From contig NW_002476567.1 of NCBI RefSeq assembly GCF_000189635.1, positions 558,001-622,000 of the forward strand: DNA of 64,000 nt. The letters run 5' to 3'. Of this stretch, positions 1 to 13,927 are shown in pieces (position 1 is the first letter of the stretch; the number at the start of each line of letters is the position of its first letter). Under the pieces are notes generated by a model. That model was not told the origin of the DNA. It made no database searches and worked only from the letters and a program-made list of their open reading frames with translations. The position numbers were made by a program, and so were the translations under genes. Source of the stretch: Tetrahymena thermophila SB210. Its lineage: Eukaryota > Ciliophora > Oligohymenophorea > Hymenostomatida > Tetrahymenidae.

Positions 1-310
1 GGAAAAATACTTCTTTTTAAAAATAAATTTATCCTATTATCAATATGTACCACATCCTTTTTTAAAACATACTTTAGGTCGATGTAAAAAATAATAATAT
101 TTAAGTGAAAGCTCTACTGATTCACTTACTCAAAATTTAATACATTCAAATTAAAATATAAAGCAATATCAATAATTAAAAATATTAGATTTTTCAAAAA
201 ATTAAAATAAACTAAACTTATTTATTTATTTAACAATTTATTTTACTTAATAAAAAATACATAATTAAGATTTTTATTGAAAATAGTTTATTTTGCAAAT
301 ATCAAATAGA
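1..310. other. 3' flank of A1
   Basis: AT-rich sequence shared with the 3' flanks of A2-A5. Homopolymer A/T runs are common. No gene or clear terminator signal is seen. Confidence 0.7.
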
Positions 311-3300
311 TCATTTATATTTGCATAAATAAGACATTATATACTAATTTTCTAATATAAAATTTAGATCTATTAGGTCTAAGACTAATTTAGTTTTTTA
401 AATACTGTTAAACATATTTGAGTAAAATTTCAGATAAATGAACTGAGAAAGTATCACAAACAAAGCTAACTAAATAGATATCATTATGATATTTAATTTT
501 ATAAAATATGTGTAGTTATCATAAGATTTTTTCATAGTAAACTCAGTCAATGCATTTATGATGTAATCATAATACTTCTAGAAGTAGAATTAATCTGATA
601 TTGACAATTCACTAAAAACTTTGGACATATTTAATAAAAAAAAATCAGGATCATTTAAGTCGCCTTAATATAATTAATATTAGCTTTCAAACAACTATAA
701 AAACCATTTTGTTGATGAAATCAAGCCTGAGGAAAAAATATTCTACTTTACTTAATTACATTCTGTAACATTAAATCCTTTTACTGTTAAATATTATTAG
801 TTTTCATTAATCATTGAGCAAGAATTTTTTTAAAGAATTATCTCAATAAAATTATCATCAAAAAAAGAATTAAAATGCTCATTATTTTATAGATTATCCA
901 TAATACTATATAAGGAGTTTAATTTTTATTTTAATTGTTCATATTAATCTTTCTATTATTTTTAATAAGTTTAATAAAGATTATTTGCTCCATTATAGAC
1001 TATTACCATTAATACCCTTTAATTTGCTATTGTTATAACATACTCAGCTATACTGTTTATTTATTCTAATTATTTTAAATAAATATTTTAAGATTAATAT
1101 TTGTAAAAATGTTTTAAAAATAAATTTTATTTTAATAAAACAATTACATTAGAATTCAATATTCTTCTCAATTGCTTCAAAAAAATAGCTTTAATAAATA
1201 CCTACTGTAACTGAATAGATTATATTACACAGTAAATAAATAAATGCAAAAAAGCAAATTTTAAAGCTACACAAATTCAACTTTGATGTAGAACTCAAAC
1301 TTTTATTTTTTTGGATAGTTTGAATACAAGTTGAAGAAGCAAATGAAGATTTTATTCTATCTTTTTAACTGTCTAGATTTAATTAAACTTCATTAAATTG
1401 GCTTGATGGGTCTTGTGGCTACCTAGAAAGCTATTTCTTTATAATATCCTAAGAATCACTTACAAATTTTAGCATTTTTTAAAGTTTTTCAGGACTAAAA
1501 GTAGCCAAAAGAGCTAAAATTCTTTATCTCAGTTTTTGAATGTAAATAAAGATTGGTATGAAGCTCAAAGAAAAGGCAACTGAAATTAAGATATTCAATG
1601 ATAAATATATATTAGCCTGTTATTTGATATCTTAATATTTCGTTTTAATTGAAATCATAGCATTTAAATCAATTTTATCAAATTAATCTATTACTTATTT
1701 GTAATTAAAGATAATTTATATCTCATTTTAAAGTGTATCATCTAATTGATAAGCTACTTTGTACTATAAAGCTAATAAAATTTTTAAAATATACTAAAAA
1801 CTCTAATAGCTAACTAATTGTTTTCCTAATGGTTATGTAAAAGTAAAATTTAAATACTAATTCTCAACTTCTGAAAATAACGAATTTGTATAAGTAGAGT
1901 TTGCTTAGTAAGTTTAAATAATTAGATTTTTGTAATTGTTATAAATTTAAATTTAACTTGTTTAAATATCACCAATTAAATCTCTACCTGACTTGCTTTC
2001 TTAACCATCAAAAATGCTTACTTGATATAATTGTAATATCGATTAATACTGCAATATCAATTACTAGCACTTTTTTATGTTAAAGCTCCAATCAAAATCT
2101 TGATATTCTTCTCTTTGTCGCAATAAATTATTGTTTGTTTAAACAAAGTTAATTATATTCATGGCAATCATAGATAATAAGGCTAATATACCAGAATATT
2201 TTATTAATTGTAAACCAATTAATTTTGATGGTCTTTTAATCATATTGGTCATCTTCCTTTTTTATTTATTTAGTAAAAAAGTTAGTTCAATAAAAAATAT
2301 TTTACTTTTTGTAGGAATTTTCAGATTTTTAAGATTATATGCTAGTTTCTTGAAGTTTTTAAAGTGATTCAATCTTTTTGTTGGTGAATTTTTTTTTTTT
2401 ATCTCTTAGGGTTTTAGATTATTAAAATGATTTCTTTTCCAAATTCTATTCATGAGATTTCATTTTTTCTTTGAATGATTTAATAATATTTGATTAACTT
2501 AGATAGCTCGTTCTATGTGGATAGCTTACAATTTTATTAGGATTTTATATAAATTGATCAAACTTCAAATTTGTTTGAAAGTGATTAATGTTTTTTGGAT
2601 AATCTAAAGTAAACTAGTCAATTGTGTCAATAGAATTGAATGGATAATTTTAATCTAAAATTTGGTTTCTAGCTTTAATATTTGGTGAAACTAAATTTTC
2701 CTAATATAAAATCATTTTATTACTATCCCTATTAGTACTTAAAATATTTATTGAGGAGAATAAAATTTCAGGTTAACTACTTATTTCAGCTTGAATCTGC
2801 TGATTTGTATTATTTTAAGCTTTGGTTTCTTCTTAAACTTTCTAGTAACTGAATTATTATGATTACACTTTTAGTTTTGTAATTTCTGCAATACTATTTT
2901 GCAAAATTTTTGAAGTAAAATCCAGTTATTAGCACTGTTAACTAGGGTTTTAAATTATATTTTCATTTGAAATATATTTTAAATTGCTGTTGTTAGATCC
3001 ACTATAGGTTTTTTCAGAAATAAAGTTTCTACTATCTTCATTAATTTCGTTTTAAGTGAGAGAATTTTGTTTTTATTTAGCAAAAAATTTGCTTTTTTAA
3101 TCTAAAATTTACTTTTGCTATTGAGTGAATTCTTAAGAAATGATTTGGAATTGCTCTAAATGGTCCATTGATTATTTTAAAAATTCTATTTTAAGGTGAT
3201 TTTCTTCAATCAAATCTACTTCATAAATTTTTAATTATAAAATTTGAGTAAATTTATTTTCTATAAATGTGCACTGTGCAGATATTTTAAATATATCCAT

Positions 3301-6151
3301 CTATAATAGTAATTCTATAAATTCTGGTGATTATTTTAAATTATCAAATTGAGCTTAGCTTTTATTTTTTGGTTTCACAAATATAGTCTCATAAAATGAG
3401 TTTTCATATTGTTCTTTAATTTTAAATAATATACTTTGTAATTTAAATAATATTTGATAAACAATTTATTACTTTTTTTGGTAAAGCTAGCTAAAGTAGG
3501 CATGTATAAATCTAGTCTTATTTAATCAAGTGAATTCTTATTCTGATTTTCTTTAAAGAGAGTATTAAAAAGCATCTATGAGCATGTAATTATATTAAAA
3601 TTTTTTCCTATATCTACAGACAAATACAAAAAACAGTCTTTTATTTACTTAACCTAAGCGGTTACTCCATAATCAGATAAACCAATCATGCAAGTTTGAA
3701 GTTTAATTTAGTATGGGATAGCCCAACCTTGCTTATCGATTCCAATTAGCAAATTAAAAGATTTCGTATTTTATCTAGAAATGTTACTATCCAAAAAGTG
3801 TTTTATTAAATTACTATGAGCTTATGCTATTGACTGAGGAATCATATAATCAATATTCTTACCTATAACTTCATCTTATTAATAAATAGGGATAACATTA
3901 TATAGATTATTTGAAGCTCTTATTATTTTTCCTATATTGATCAAACTTACAAAAAGCACACAACTTTAGTTTGAAAAGTTATAAATATTTTTATTTTAAT
4001 TATAATTTTCATTTATACTTAGCGAATTCAGTAAGTTAGGTTATTAAATATTTTTAGAAAGTGGTTAATTATGAAGAAATACTTCTTAAAATATTTCAAT
4101 TAGTATCTAAAGAGTAAAACATTATTTAGAAATATTTATCATTTTTAAAAGTTTATTGCTTAGTTTTCCTTTTTTATTTAAAAGAATCATGCTTATTTCG
4201 AATGATTCTTGTAAATCCACATAATTAACTCCAATTTTTTGTATTAAATTTTTTTTAATATTTAAACATTCTTTAAGCATTTATATACATTCAGAAAGTT
4301 CTTCATCAAATTTTATTTATTCAAAGAAGCTGTATTTTGATTAATTGACTAGATTTTACAAATCGAGGTTACTTTATGTAGGTCTTATAAGAAATGATTG
4401 TTAATTAACATATTTAATGCTATTAAAGAGCATTTATTTTTATGATAGATCTAATTTTTAATTTTATTCATTCCAGATTTTAAGAGCTAAAGTTAATGCT
4501 TTTGCTTCATTTTATAATACATCAACAAAAAGTGCAATTTATATGTTTGATACAAAAAACGAATTTCCTTAGCTATTTACATTTTCTAAAATATCCTCTA
4601 CATACTTTGTTATGAATTTGTTTCTAATCCTTTCGCTTTCACGGTCTTATTAGGTTAGGATTTCCTATTTAATAAAGTAATATACAAATAAATAATTTTT
4701 TCAATGATTTAACTACATTTGAAAGATAAAATCCTTTGATTTTGATTGATTAAATTAATTAAAAATAAATATTTGAAATAGAAAGTGAGTTAAAAGAATT
4801 CAAATGAATAGGATTACATCAGAATACTTTTTTAGCCTTACAAAATTTTTAATTAAGTAAATTCATAATTAATTTAATTAATTTGTGTAAGATTTTATTA
4901 GATAATTAAGATCATGCTAAATAAATAAATATTACATTTGAACAAAAGCAAAATGATTGTTGAGTACATGAGATTCTATGGATATAAATAATCTATTCTA
5001 AAAATATTGATTCTTAAGAAATCAAATATCTATCATAGCTTTGTGGGCTTTTATGGTAAAAATGCTTAATAAAAATATCTAAATGCTCCAAATCACTTTA
5101 AGAAATATTTAATTTTCTCAAGTTATCTTTAGGAATATTAAATTTGAATTTCAGAGAATCAATCAAAAAGTTAAGTCTAGCTTCAATTAAACTCTATGCA
5201 ATTTTATAGCAAAAGGGAATCGAAAAAATTATAAATAGATAATATACTTATACCTAATTGTCTTTCATATATAGCAAAATATAAATATTCTAGGCTAGAT
5301 TAAATAAGCAAAACGAACAGTTCAAAATCTGAATGGTTTTATTCAAGTATGGAATATAGATAATATTAAGGAAAAATAAAATAGAATATTTGAGAATGTT
5401 ATAGATTATCAAATAATTAGAATTAAAAAACCTATATAAAGTCATATTGAAGATGTCAATTAATACTTCCATGTAATATATCCATTTAAATCTAACATTT
5501 AAGTAATCTGTCTAGATAAATCTGGCATCATAGTTGTGAAAGCAAATAAAAAAGGCTTTAATAAAAAAAATTAATTTATTTGAAACAAATGAGAAAAATA
5601 AGTAATTTACTGATAGTCCATGTTAGAAAGATGTTAATGCTTGATAAAATTGTTTAATCCTTTATGTTAAATAAAGAACTCCTAGTTGAAATCAAAAAAA
5701 ATGTATATCTATACACTTATAATATAGCAGATATAATTAGATCATTGCTATTATTGTTATTGTTACTAGATTTGTTAAATAAAATTATGCTTGATTGATC
5801 TTTTTACTTGATTTGATTTTTTGAAAACTTAACAAGTTTTATTATTATAAAAAATGTTATGATGCTATTTAATATTAAAAAAAAAATGAGAGAAGTAAAA
5901 TTTTTTGATAGATTATTAAAGTATTATTCTAGTTGGTTAAGGTAGTGAATATTTTATTTATGTTATCGTATTGAAGAAGTAATTGAGAATGAAAAATAGA
6001 GAGATTGCTTAATTATTAGTAAAATAATAGACAGTAAGAATCCCCTATCATAGAGCTTCACTATGTCATATGTTTAGAAGACAATAAATTTTTAGAGTAG
6101 ATTCTGTTAAAATAAATTTAAAAGTTAATTATTTTAATACATTATCTTCAT
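311..6151 (-). CDS. A1: PAS-domain multi-pass membrane protein, TmcB/TmcC-like, 6 exons, 1774 aa
   Basis: Exons on the minus strand: 6151-5611, 5555-4936, 4664-3473, 3413-2306, 2256-1148, 1065-311. I read this copy codon by codon with TAA/TAG as Gln. The coding length is 5325 nt and ends in TGA (313-311). Residues about 40-310 hold six to eight hydrophobic segments. A His-Cys cluster (HRISC then FCFC) closes exon 2 near residue 385. A helical TPR-like region covers about 390-600. A PAS domain covers about 622-725 and ends in the family motif GWAIPYQIKLQ. A Q/N/S-rich linker follows to about 1150. Four C-terminal membrane segments come next, with a Cys-x19-Cys ectodomain loop before the last one. 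The short cytoplasmic tail contains NFILENQYIMSYL. It is the first copy of the tandem array; an orphan terminal exon lies upstream. By analogy it is a membrane sensor; ligand and signal are unknown. The TmcB/TmcC name is from memory of the family. Confidence 0.87.
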
Positions 6152-7304
6152 TTTATTTTAGAATATATTTATTCTTTATTAATTTATTGATTTAATTAAT
6201 TATTTATTTTAATTAATTTATAAAAAAATAATTACTAATTTTTGATCACAATATATAAAATAAAACATTAACTTCTAACCTTTAAAAAATCTTTTCTTAA
6301 GATTATACATTAATCATAGATTTGAATTTTTAGTTTTAATCAATTAATCAATTTTATATATCTTTACATTTAAGAATTTCTTATAATTATTAGGTAGGTT
6401 ACAAATCTCAATCATAAAAAATATAAATTCTTAAAAATTGCAAAAAGCACAATTAGTCTATAAAATTTATCCAAAAATATAGAAAAATATTGATTCAGTT
6501 ATCCATATAAATTCTTGATTTATTGTAATAAATAATTAATAGAGTAATTTAATAGACCTTATCACCTAATCGCATTCTTAAAATAAAATAGTATTAATTA
6601 GATATAATACCTAATGTATATTAATACTATTGATAAGTCTCTTTAAAGCGCTAATTATTTTCTAAGTAAATCAATAAATACTATTAAACTTTATAAAATA
6701 AAGTTAAATCACATCAAAAAAGTATTAAGCTAATAAAAAAATTATAAATTATAAATTTGGTTTTTAAATATAGAAAATGGTGTGTGTATTTTTTACTATT
6801 TACATTAATTTAGATTAAAATATCTGCATTTTAAGTAAATAAATAAATTTTTAATGTTTTTTTGTAAAAATAACATAAAACATTATTAGATTATTTTTAT
6901 TTGAAAACTATAAAATTAAAGACATTTTTTTGATGTTTTTAATATTCATATTTTAATTTTCAAAATTGATTTTACCAATGAAAATGAAGAAAAATTAATT
7001 AGTGGATATCTCACATTATTTTTTGTGTAACCCGTCTTTTTTATTAAATTCAATCTAAATAAAATTTAAAAGTGATGTAACTTTTGAATTGAATCCAACA
7101 GCAAAAATTTTAAATTTGATTCCTTAACTTATGTTTTTTACTTACATTCTTCAGGATTGTTTATTACAATATATAAAACATGATATAAAGTCAAAAAGAG
7201 AAATATTTTATTGAGGAAAGTTAAACGAAAATCTAATTAAAATTTAGAATTATTATAATTATTTCATATTATTTTGTTTTTTGATTATTTTAACTAATGT
7301 TTTG
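6152..7304. other. Spacer upstream of A1
   Basis: No gene. Two blocks recur upstream of the A copies. One is about 6365-6575, matched at 20865-21075, 28555-28765, 37915-38125 and 45775-45985. The other is about 7040-7240, matched near 29215-29400, 38580-38760 and 46630-46810 and mostly lost in unit 2. The first block is the best candidate for the A promoter or 5' leader, but all units are recent duplicates, so conservation alone is weak evidence. Confidence 0.5.
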
Positions 7305-8130
7305 TTCCATTCATTAGATAATTTGAAATAAGTTAATATCTATAAATTTTCTTCTAGACCAAGAAGAAGCTTTATTTATTGTTTATTACCTCTAAAATAA
7401 TTTATAGTAAGCTATAAAAATCACCAAAATTTTACTAACAAGTGAAATGGCTACCAAAATATGATTTAGAGTAATCATTTGGTTATAGTGGTAATAAGTT
7501 AAATTGGTTACTTTCTACTGAACACTCTTAACTATATAAAATAGATAAAGTCTATAATAATATCTATCAATAAATGAATACGATTTTCCTTTTTCAATAA
7601 TTGATCCCAAAAATAGTTTGAGATTTTTCGTGTAATAAACTGGGATTCTAGAGATATATTTATCACAAACTTGTATAATGGATTTGACTAAATCTGCATT
7701 AAATATGCCATTTGCTGCCTATTCACACTCCTTTAAAGAAAAACCGAATCTGTAAGTAAATCTAAATTTTGAGCGCCTGAGATATATTTATTAAATTCAT
7801 CATGTTTGTATCCTGTAACAGAATAATAATTGTCGACAACAGAGTATAATAAATTCACTCTACCTTAGCTATTTTCAGCAAGAGCTACATGCAAAGCTAA
7901 TTAATATCAAGAGCTACATACAAAGCTAATAAATCTTTATTTCAAGCAAGAGTTAATAGAACCAATGGTATTCTTACAGTATTAACATTAGAAGACGTTC
8001 AAAAAGTCATCTATATATTAATTAAAGTAAAAGCTAATTAATTAAAAATTTTTTTGAGATACCATAAAACTTCTTAAATCAACATGTGAAGGAAACCAAA
8101 ATTATTAAATTAAAGTTTATTATAATAAAC
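7305..8130 (-). pseudogene. Orphan F-type terminal exon, unit 1
   Basis: This stretch aligns with the last exon and the distal part of intron 5 of gene F (46881 to about 47740). It is read on the minus strand between A1 and B and has no upstream exons: the similarity stops at about 8130, and B has its own terminal exon at 9040-8292. Relative to F it carries deletions in the ectodomain part, including loss of the segment with the first conserved cysteine, and in the last membrane segment and tail. The TGA used by F is altered. It is a dead duplicate end rather than a gene. Confidence 0.75.
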
Positions 8131-8291
8131 TTGACAAAAAAATGTTATTTTCAGAAAATGGCGTGACTTATTTTAGTATAATTACAATATATACCTAACA
8201 ACAAAGAGTTTAACATTTTTTTAATTTTTGAGTAATGTGTATGTTATATGTTTTAAGTAATATATAAATTTATATATTTACAAATATCCTG

Positions 8292-11200
8292 TCATTTAAT
8301 TTAAGTAAACTAGCTATATAATTTTCTGTTATTAGCCAAAGAATGCAAATCAAATACATCTAAAGATAATTTCGTTTGTAAATGTTATTTTCTAAAATAA
8401 GAGAAAAAGAACATCCAAACAAAAATAAAAATAGTGCAGCTTATAGCCATCTGTAAAATAAAGTAAAAGTAGTTACTATCTATAATACCTTAATAATCTC
8501 CTATTATTTAATAGCGAATACATCTCTTGTTAGCAGAAAATATTTACTGAAAGTTAACTCTGAATTGATTTTATTAATAAATTGAAAAAGATTATAATAA
8601 CACTTTTTCATTCACTATAAATTATTTGATATTCATTTAAGCAAGGATTTCAAACTATTACTATAAATACGAATACTGACTAGTTAATGCTGCAATCATC
8701 CCTTTAGATAAAATAGAATCTTTTACTAAGTAGCAGTCAGTAATATTATACCCTCCTCCATTTACATAATAAGAATACTATTAGGTGATATTACAAGCAT
8801 CTCCTGTAAACATCCCATTCATGAAATACATAAAAAAAGTTTAATTATTTCTATTAACATATTACTGCTACGAATACAATTAAAATAAATTATCATTCAA
8901 AGCAAGATTCTACTTGATTTCTGTTTTATATTTTTAATAATAATATTCAAACTCTTAAGGATAGTATATTTTCAAATGTAAAAGAATAGGTGTATAGGCT
9001 ATACTTCTATTCATAGCTTATTAGACATAAGTGAGAGTATCTAATTTTTAAAAAAATATTAATTAAATTATTTATAAAAAAATATTTTTAAATATGAATG
9101 AAAATGGTTTTGTTGCCAAAAGTAACTTTTAAAGTTTTGATTCTTTAATTCTAAAAATAAAAATATAATTTACTTAAAAATAATCTTTCTTAAACTTGTA
9201 GCTAAGTGAAACTTTGCACTAAAATAAAATTCGAGAAAGAGTAAAGCTGGATTACAGAAAGGTTCAAAAGGCAAACGAAACTTAAAATAATATTTAACTA
9301 TTTGAGTTAAATTATTTTTTTAGACCTAGTAACATTTTTTTTTTCATTGATTTCAAATAATTATTTTTCTTTTTGTAATTAAAAGTGTTAAGCTCCTTCC
9401 AATTATTTGTTATATTAAATACATTCATTTGATCTCTTACTGTAATTTAATACTTCTTCTAAATTGACTTATTTTTGTTTATTTGAATCAATCATAGATA
9501 TCAAAGAACTAGAAGTAAATGAGCATACAGCCTTAAGGATTTTATTTCGTTTTTACTAAATATAATAATAAATTGCTTAGAAGAATAAGAAAAATGTAAT
9601 TGCAACACCAAGTATTGTATAAAAGGTGATTTTAGCTTATATATTTAAAGCTTAAAATTTTAAATTTATTGCATCTTCAATAGCTTTTGAAACATTTTAG
9701 TATGAAGCTTGTAAATTTTCAAAATTATCCTTTATTAACCTATCATTCGTCTCTATAAACGATGAAGTTGAGTTAGCCACAGCAAATACACTTTCTAACA
9801 TAAAATAAACAATGTGCTCTAATCTATAATCAGATGTACTATCTATTGTAACAAACTAATTAATTTTGCTTTCAAATTAGTATTATATTCTTTTACTGAG
9901 CAATTCATCCTAAACTTATTAAGTTGGATAAGTCATTAACAAGTGCTTTACAACATATCCTTTAAGTTAACTTAATTGATTCTTCAGCTGTGCTTTTAAT
10001 CTGGGAGTTAAATTATTTTTCTCATTTTTTAAAAATAAATTATTCAGTATATAAGTATCCTGAGTCAACTATTAAAACGATAAATCTGAGACCACTTACT
10101 ATAATGAAATTTGAACCTAAGATGGCCAGTCTAAATTGAGTATTTCCTATTACTGACTAACATAAGCATTATTAAGGATACTATAGTTGACTATTGATAA
10201 TACCATAATTAAAATAAAGAAGGCAATACCAAATATATTAATTAATTTCAATCCAAAAATTTATCTCTTAGAATGAATATTTCTCGCCATCAATTAAAAT
10301 CTAAAATAAATAAATTATTAATAAAAATCATTTTTATTTTAATTTACTTGTTGTAAGTTAAATCTGTTTATCGTGATCTAGTTTCGCTGGCTTAAAATTT
10401 AATATTTTCAATATTGTCTTCTTAAGACATTTTATCTCTATCGTCACTTTCAGCTATTTAAATCTATTTGATTTTTTATATCTAACTTTATCTTTTTAGC
10501 AAATCTACATATGATTATTAATTAAAATTTTTGATATTTATATTATATTTCAAATTAAATAATAAATATAAATTCAATTAAACATTTTGAGATAAAACTT
10601 TAAAAATATTATCAAATTTAATTAAAACTTTTTTGAAAAAAAATTAGAAATGGGAATAGAAAATTTTGATATTTTCAAAATGAAAGAAAATTAAAATAAA
10701 TTCAATAATTTTTATTCAACTTCCACTCATTTTGATTTTATGGATATTTTCGATTCTCTTCTCTAATTGTGATGATGGAATAATATTTTCGAAAAAAAAA
10801 GTAAAAAGGATATTTTAGAAATACTTACTGCTATTTGAAAAAATTCTATCAGTGAGATAAAGATTGTCATTATTAGATTGTGTTTAACTTACTATTAGCT
10901 CAGTCCTTTAAGATAGCTATCTTTTTGCAGTTGGAGTTTCATCATCGAAATTTTCTATTTTAGAAAATCTGGATATGGGACTATTTTAAAATTTATTGAA
11001 AGACAAGGTTTGTAAATGGAAAAAATTTTTTTCATTTTGGTTAAAAATTTTAGATTAAAATAGTTTTTTATCATCAAAAATAGAAGAAATTCTCTTTATT
11101 TTTTCTGGTTCTAATTCGTTTAAATTATCTTATGAGCTATTTATTTATCTTAAGCTTATTACTTTTATTTGAATAATTCTTAGGTATTTGCTTTTTTTGT

Positions 11201-13927
11201 AAATACAGTCAGCTTTCAACTAAAACGCTACCGCTTCTTCATTATCCTATTGCCTTACAGATTTTTATATTAAGCTGTGTCTTCTTAACAATTCAATGGA
11301 AGGCTTTGTAAGAACTGTTTCTAATAACCCATATTCTGAATTATCTTTAAATAAATAAAGATAAAAATGATTTAAAATCAACTAAAATAATATTTTACTT
11401 TGATTTAATTCTTCAATAAAATTTTCTATATCTTTCATTATCATATTAATTTTTATATTTTTAATTTAGTTTGAGAGATTGTTATGACCAATTAATTTTT
11501 CATGTAGATTTTCAGAAATTGCTATAATTTATAAAGTTTTTGCATCTGCAATCAAACAATCAGTGAATTCTTTTTATTTTTATATTCTTGAACAGATTCC
11601 TATTTCTGTTGCTGAGAAAATAGTTAATTAAAAGTAAATCATATAACAAGTAGCCCAACCCCTTCCATCTATGCCAATCTACTCTCTTTAACTTATTGAG
11701 TCAAGAGTTAAACTGTCTTCATTATATTTCTATGATTAATAGTAGTATACGTTGATTGCTTCATCGTGAAAGCTAGCAATTTAGGGAGGCATTAATACAT
11801 TTATGCTTTAACCAATTAATGGAAGCTTTTTGATATCCCAATTCAAAAAATCATGATAATTTAATGTAGCTTTCTTGACTATAAAAGGGTTTCTTTCTCT
11901 TAATGATAAAAAAAGTATAACAGAATCAGTTAAGTTTGTTAATTCAATAGTCTACTTGATGTATTGTTTGACTTTTAGATTTGAGTGGTCCTTCTTTTAA
12001 AAAAATGTTTTCATATTTTTCAAATATTAAGTTAAAGACCTATCGCAGCAAAATTCTGATTCAATAATATCAACAAGCTGAGGAATTAATGCGTTGAAGG
12101 GATTTAAATTAATAAGCTATTTTAGCTTTTCGTTTATATATTACAAATTCTATCTAAGAATAGTCAGCTTATCTTAGAGTTAAGATAAATTAATTATTTG
12201 TGAGTATAATAAATGATGGAGGAGCTCACATTTTTTAATTAGACATTTTAAAATATCTGAGCAAACTTGATACTCTTTGTCCTCATATTATATCGCTTAA
12301 ATCAATTTTAGTTATTAATTTTGTTCACTCATATAAATTTATTCAGTTTCGTATTCGCGTAGTGATTAAATATTTTCCTAAAAGTTATTCTAAAATGATT
12401 TATTCTAAGACTTTTTAGTAAGATCAAATAGATAAAATTGCTAAGCCTTGAATGGTAAATACTTATAAAAAAAAGTATAATACATTTATTAAGTTAACAA
12501 AGACTATTATTTATTCGTACTCTACAAATTTTAGAAACTCCCAAATATCTTAAACGCACATAACGTTGATTACTAAACATTTTGACAGGCATCAATCAAA
12601 AAATAAAGAAACCCAAAAATAAATTTATTATCCTTAACGTCTTAATAATTATCAATTGAATAGTATGAGCAAATAATCTCAATTATTTCTTATTTCTACT
12701 TATTTTCTTTCAGCATTTCTAACGTTTCTAATTTCTATTTAATTTAAAATAATATTTAAAACATTAAAAAGATCAAAATGTTTACATTTTAACAGAAACA
12801 TTAACTAGAGCGCTTAGTACAGTTTAGTTTATGATAAAAAAACAAGCTACTTAAGTAAATGGAGACATGATTATTAATATAATCATCATAATTAATTTTT
12901 GATTCTTGAAATAAAATTCTTAGAATGTAATCAATATCAGATAGTTTATTTTTTGATAAGAAAGATTAGTGATAATTTTAATCAATAGTGTTCATAAAAT
13001 TGTATAGCAGATTCATTTCTTTCTTTACTATTAATTCGCTGGTAATCTTTATACTTAAAGGCAGTAAAAAAAATAATAATGCGTATTTGTCTTAAATGCT
13101 GTACTAGAAATTAAAATTAACAGTATAAACACCAAATGTTATGATTAGTGAAATAATTATTGATAACTTCAAAAATTTTATATTTTTACATAAAATACTT
13201 TCAGAATATAATTCAGTCAAATAATTAATTAATAGCATAATGATCATGCAAATTTTGAAAACGGAGTCTTAAATTAGATACCAAAGTATAAGTATAATTA
13301 TATCCTCAATAATTTAAATAATATTATATTTTGGAGCTCTTGTTTGCAAGTAATCTTTACTAATATATCTTAAATCATAATCATGTATAGCGGCAAACAA
13401 ACCTAATATTTTAGTAATTAAAATATTATGAAATTTAATTCTTTATATTTTGAAGCAAAATAAGAATATTTATAGTATAAAGATAAGCAAAAAATCATTT
13501 TACTAATAACAACGACCAGGGTAAAGTTAAAGATTGTCAAAACAGGCATTTAATCAAAATAATATTTTAGAGAAATTGCACTCAAAGGAAAAATGAGATT
13601 ATTATAAATTTAAAAGTAAAAAGAGAGTATTTTTTTAGATTTTTCTAAGATTTTATAAGTCACTATGTTAATCATTAAGGAAAATATGCAAAAGAAATTT
13701 AGTATCAAAGTAATTAGTGAGATATTTTACCACATATTTTTAATTATTTATTGGTTACTACTACTAACTTAATTCAATATTTCTTAGCTAAAAAATAAAT
13801 AAATTGAGAACGCATATTTAAAAGTGATTAGAATGAAACAAAACTAATAAGAACGGTCGTAATGTTTCACAAGATCGTAGCTTCTTTAAATATAGAATAC
13901 TTTAAAAATATCTTTGATAGCCTGCAT
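8292..13927 (-). CDS. B: divergent PAS-domain multi-pass membrane protein of the same family, 7 exons, 1624 aa
   Basis: Exons: 13927-13504, 13402-12786, 12734-11399, 11344-10829, 10453-10348, 10300-9174, 9040-8292 (4875 nt, TGA stop at 8294-8292). The ATG at 13927 opens a frame leading into SYDLVKHYDRSY, which matches YDIVKLYDR of the A genes. Membrane segments lie in residues about 25-300. HKLNC and a later CFC close exon 2 near residue 345. A PAS-like domain covers about 614-726 but reads GRGWATCYMIYFQ where relatives have GWAIPYxIKLQ. Two introns split the linker (10828-10454 and 10347-10301) where relatives have one. The last exon keeps the Cys-x19-Cys loop and final membrane segment. B is much more diverged than A1-A5 and sits between array units 1 and 2, so it is either an older resident or an inserted member. 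Exon models rest on splice phases and family alignment; the 375-nt intron and the 106-nt exon are the weakest parts. Confidence 0.8.

Larger units (their letters stand above)
1..8130. repeat. Tandem array unit 1 (A1 + orphan exon), left edge outside window
   Basis: Homologous to units 2-5 from the first bases of the window, which match the 3' flank at about 22265 and 39425. It ends with the orphan exon at about 8130. Confidence 0.8.

Noticed and set aside
2161-2367. Plus-strand ORF of 68 codons
   Set aside because: Antisense to the end of exon 4, intron 4 and the start of exon 5 of A1; broken in A2-A5.
7305-8130. Taking the orphan exon as the 3' end of gene B
   Set aside because: B has its own complete terminal exon at 9040-8292 with correct phase, cysteine loop, membrane segment and TGA.
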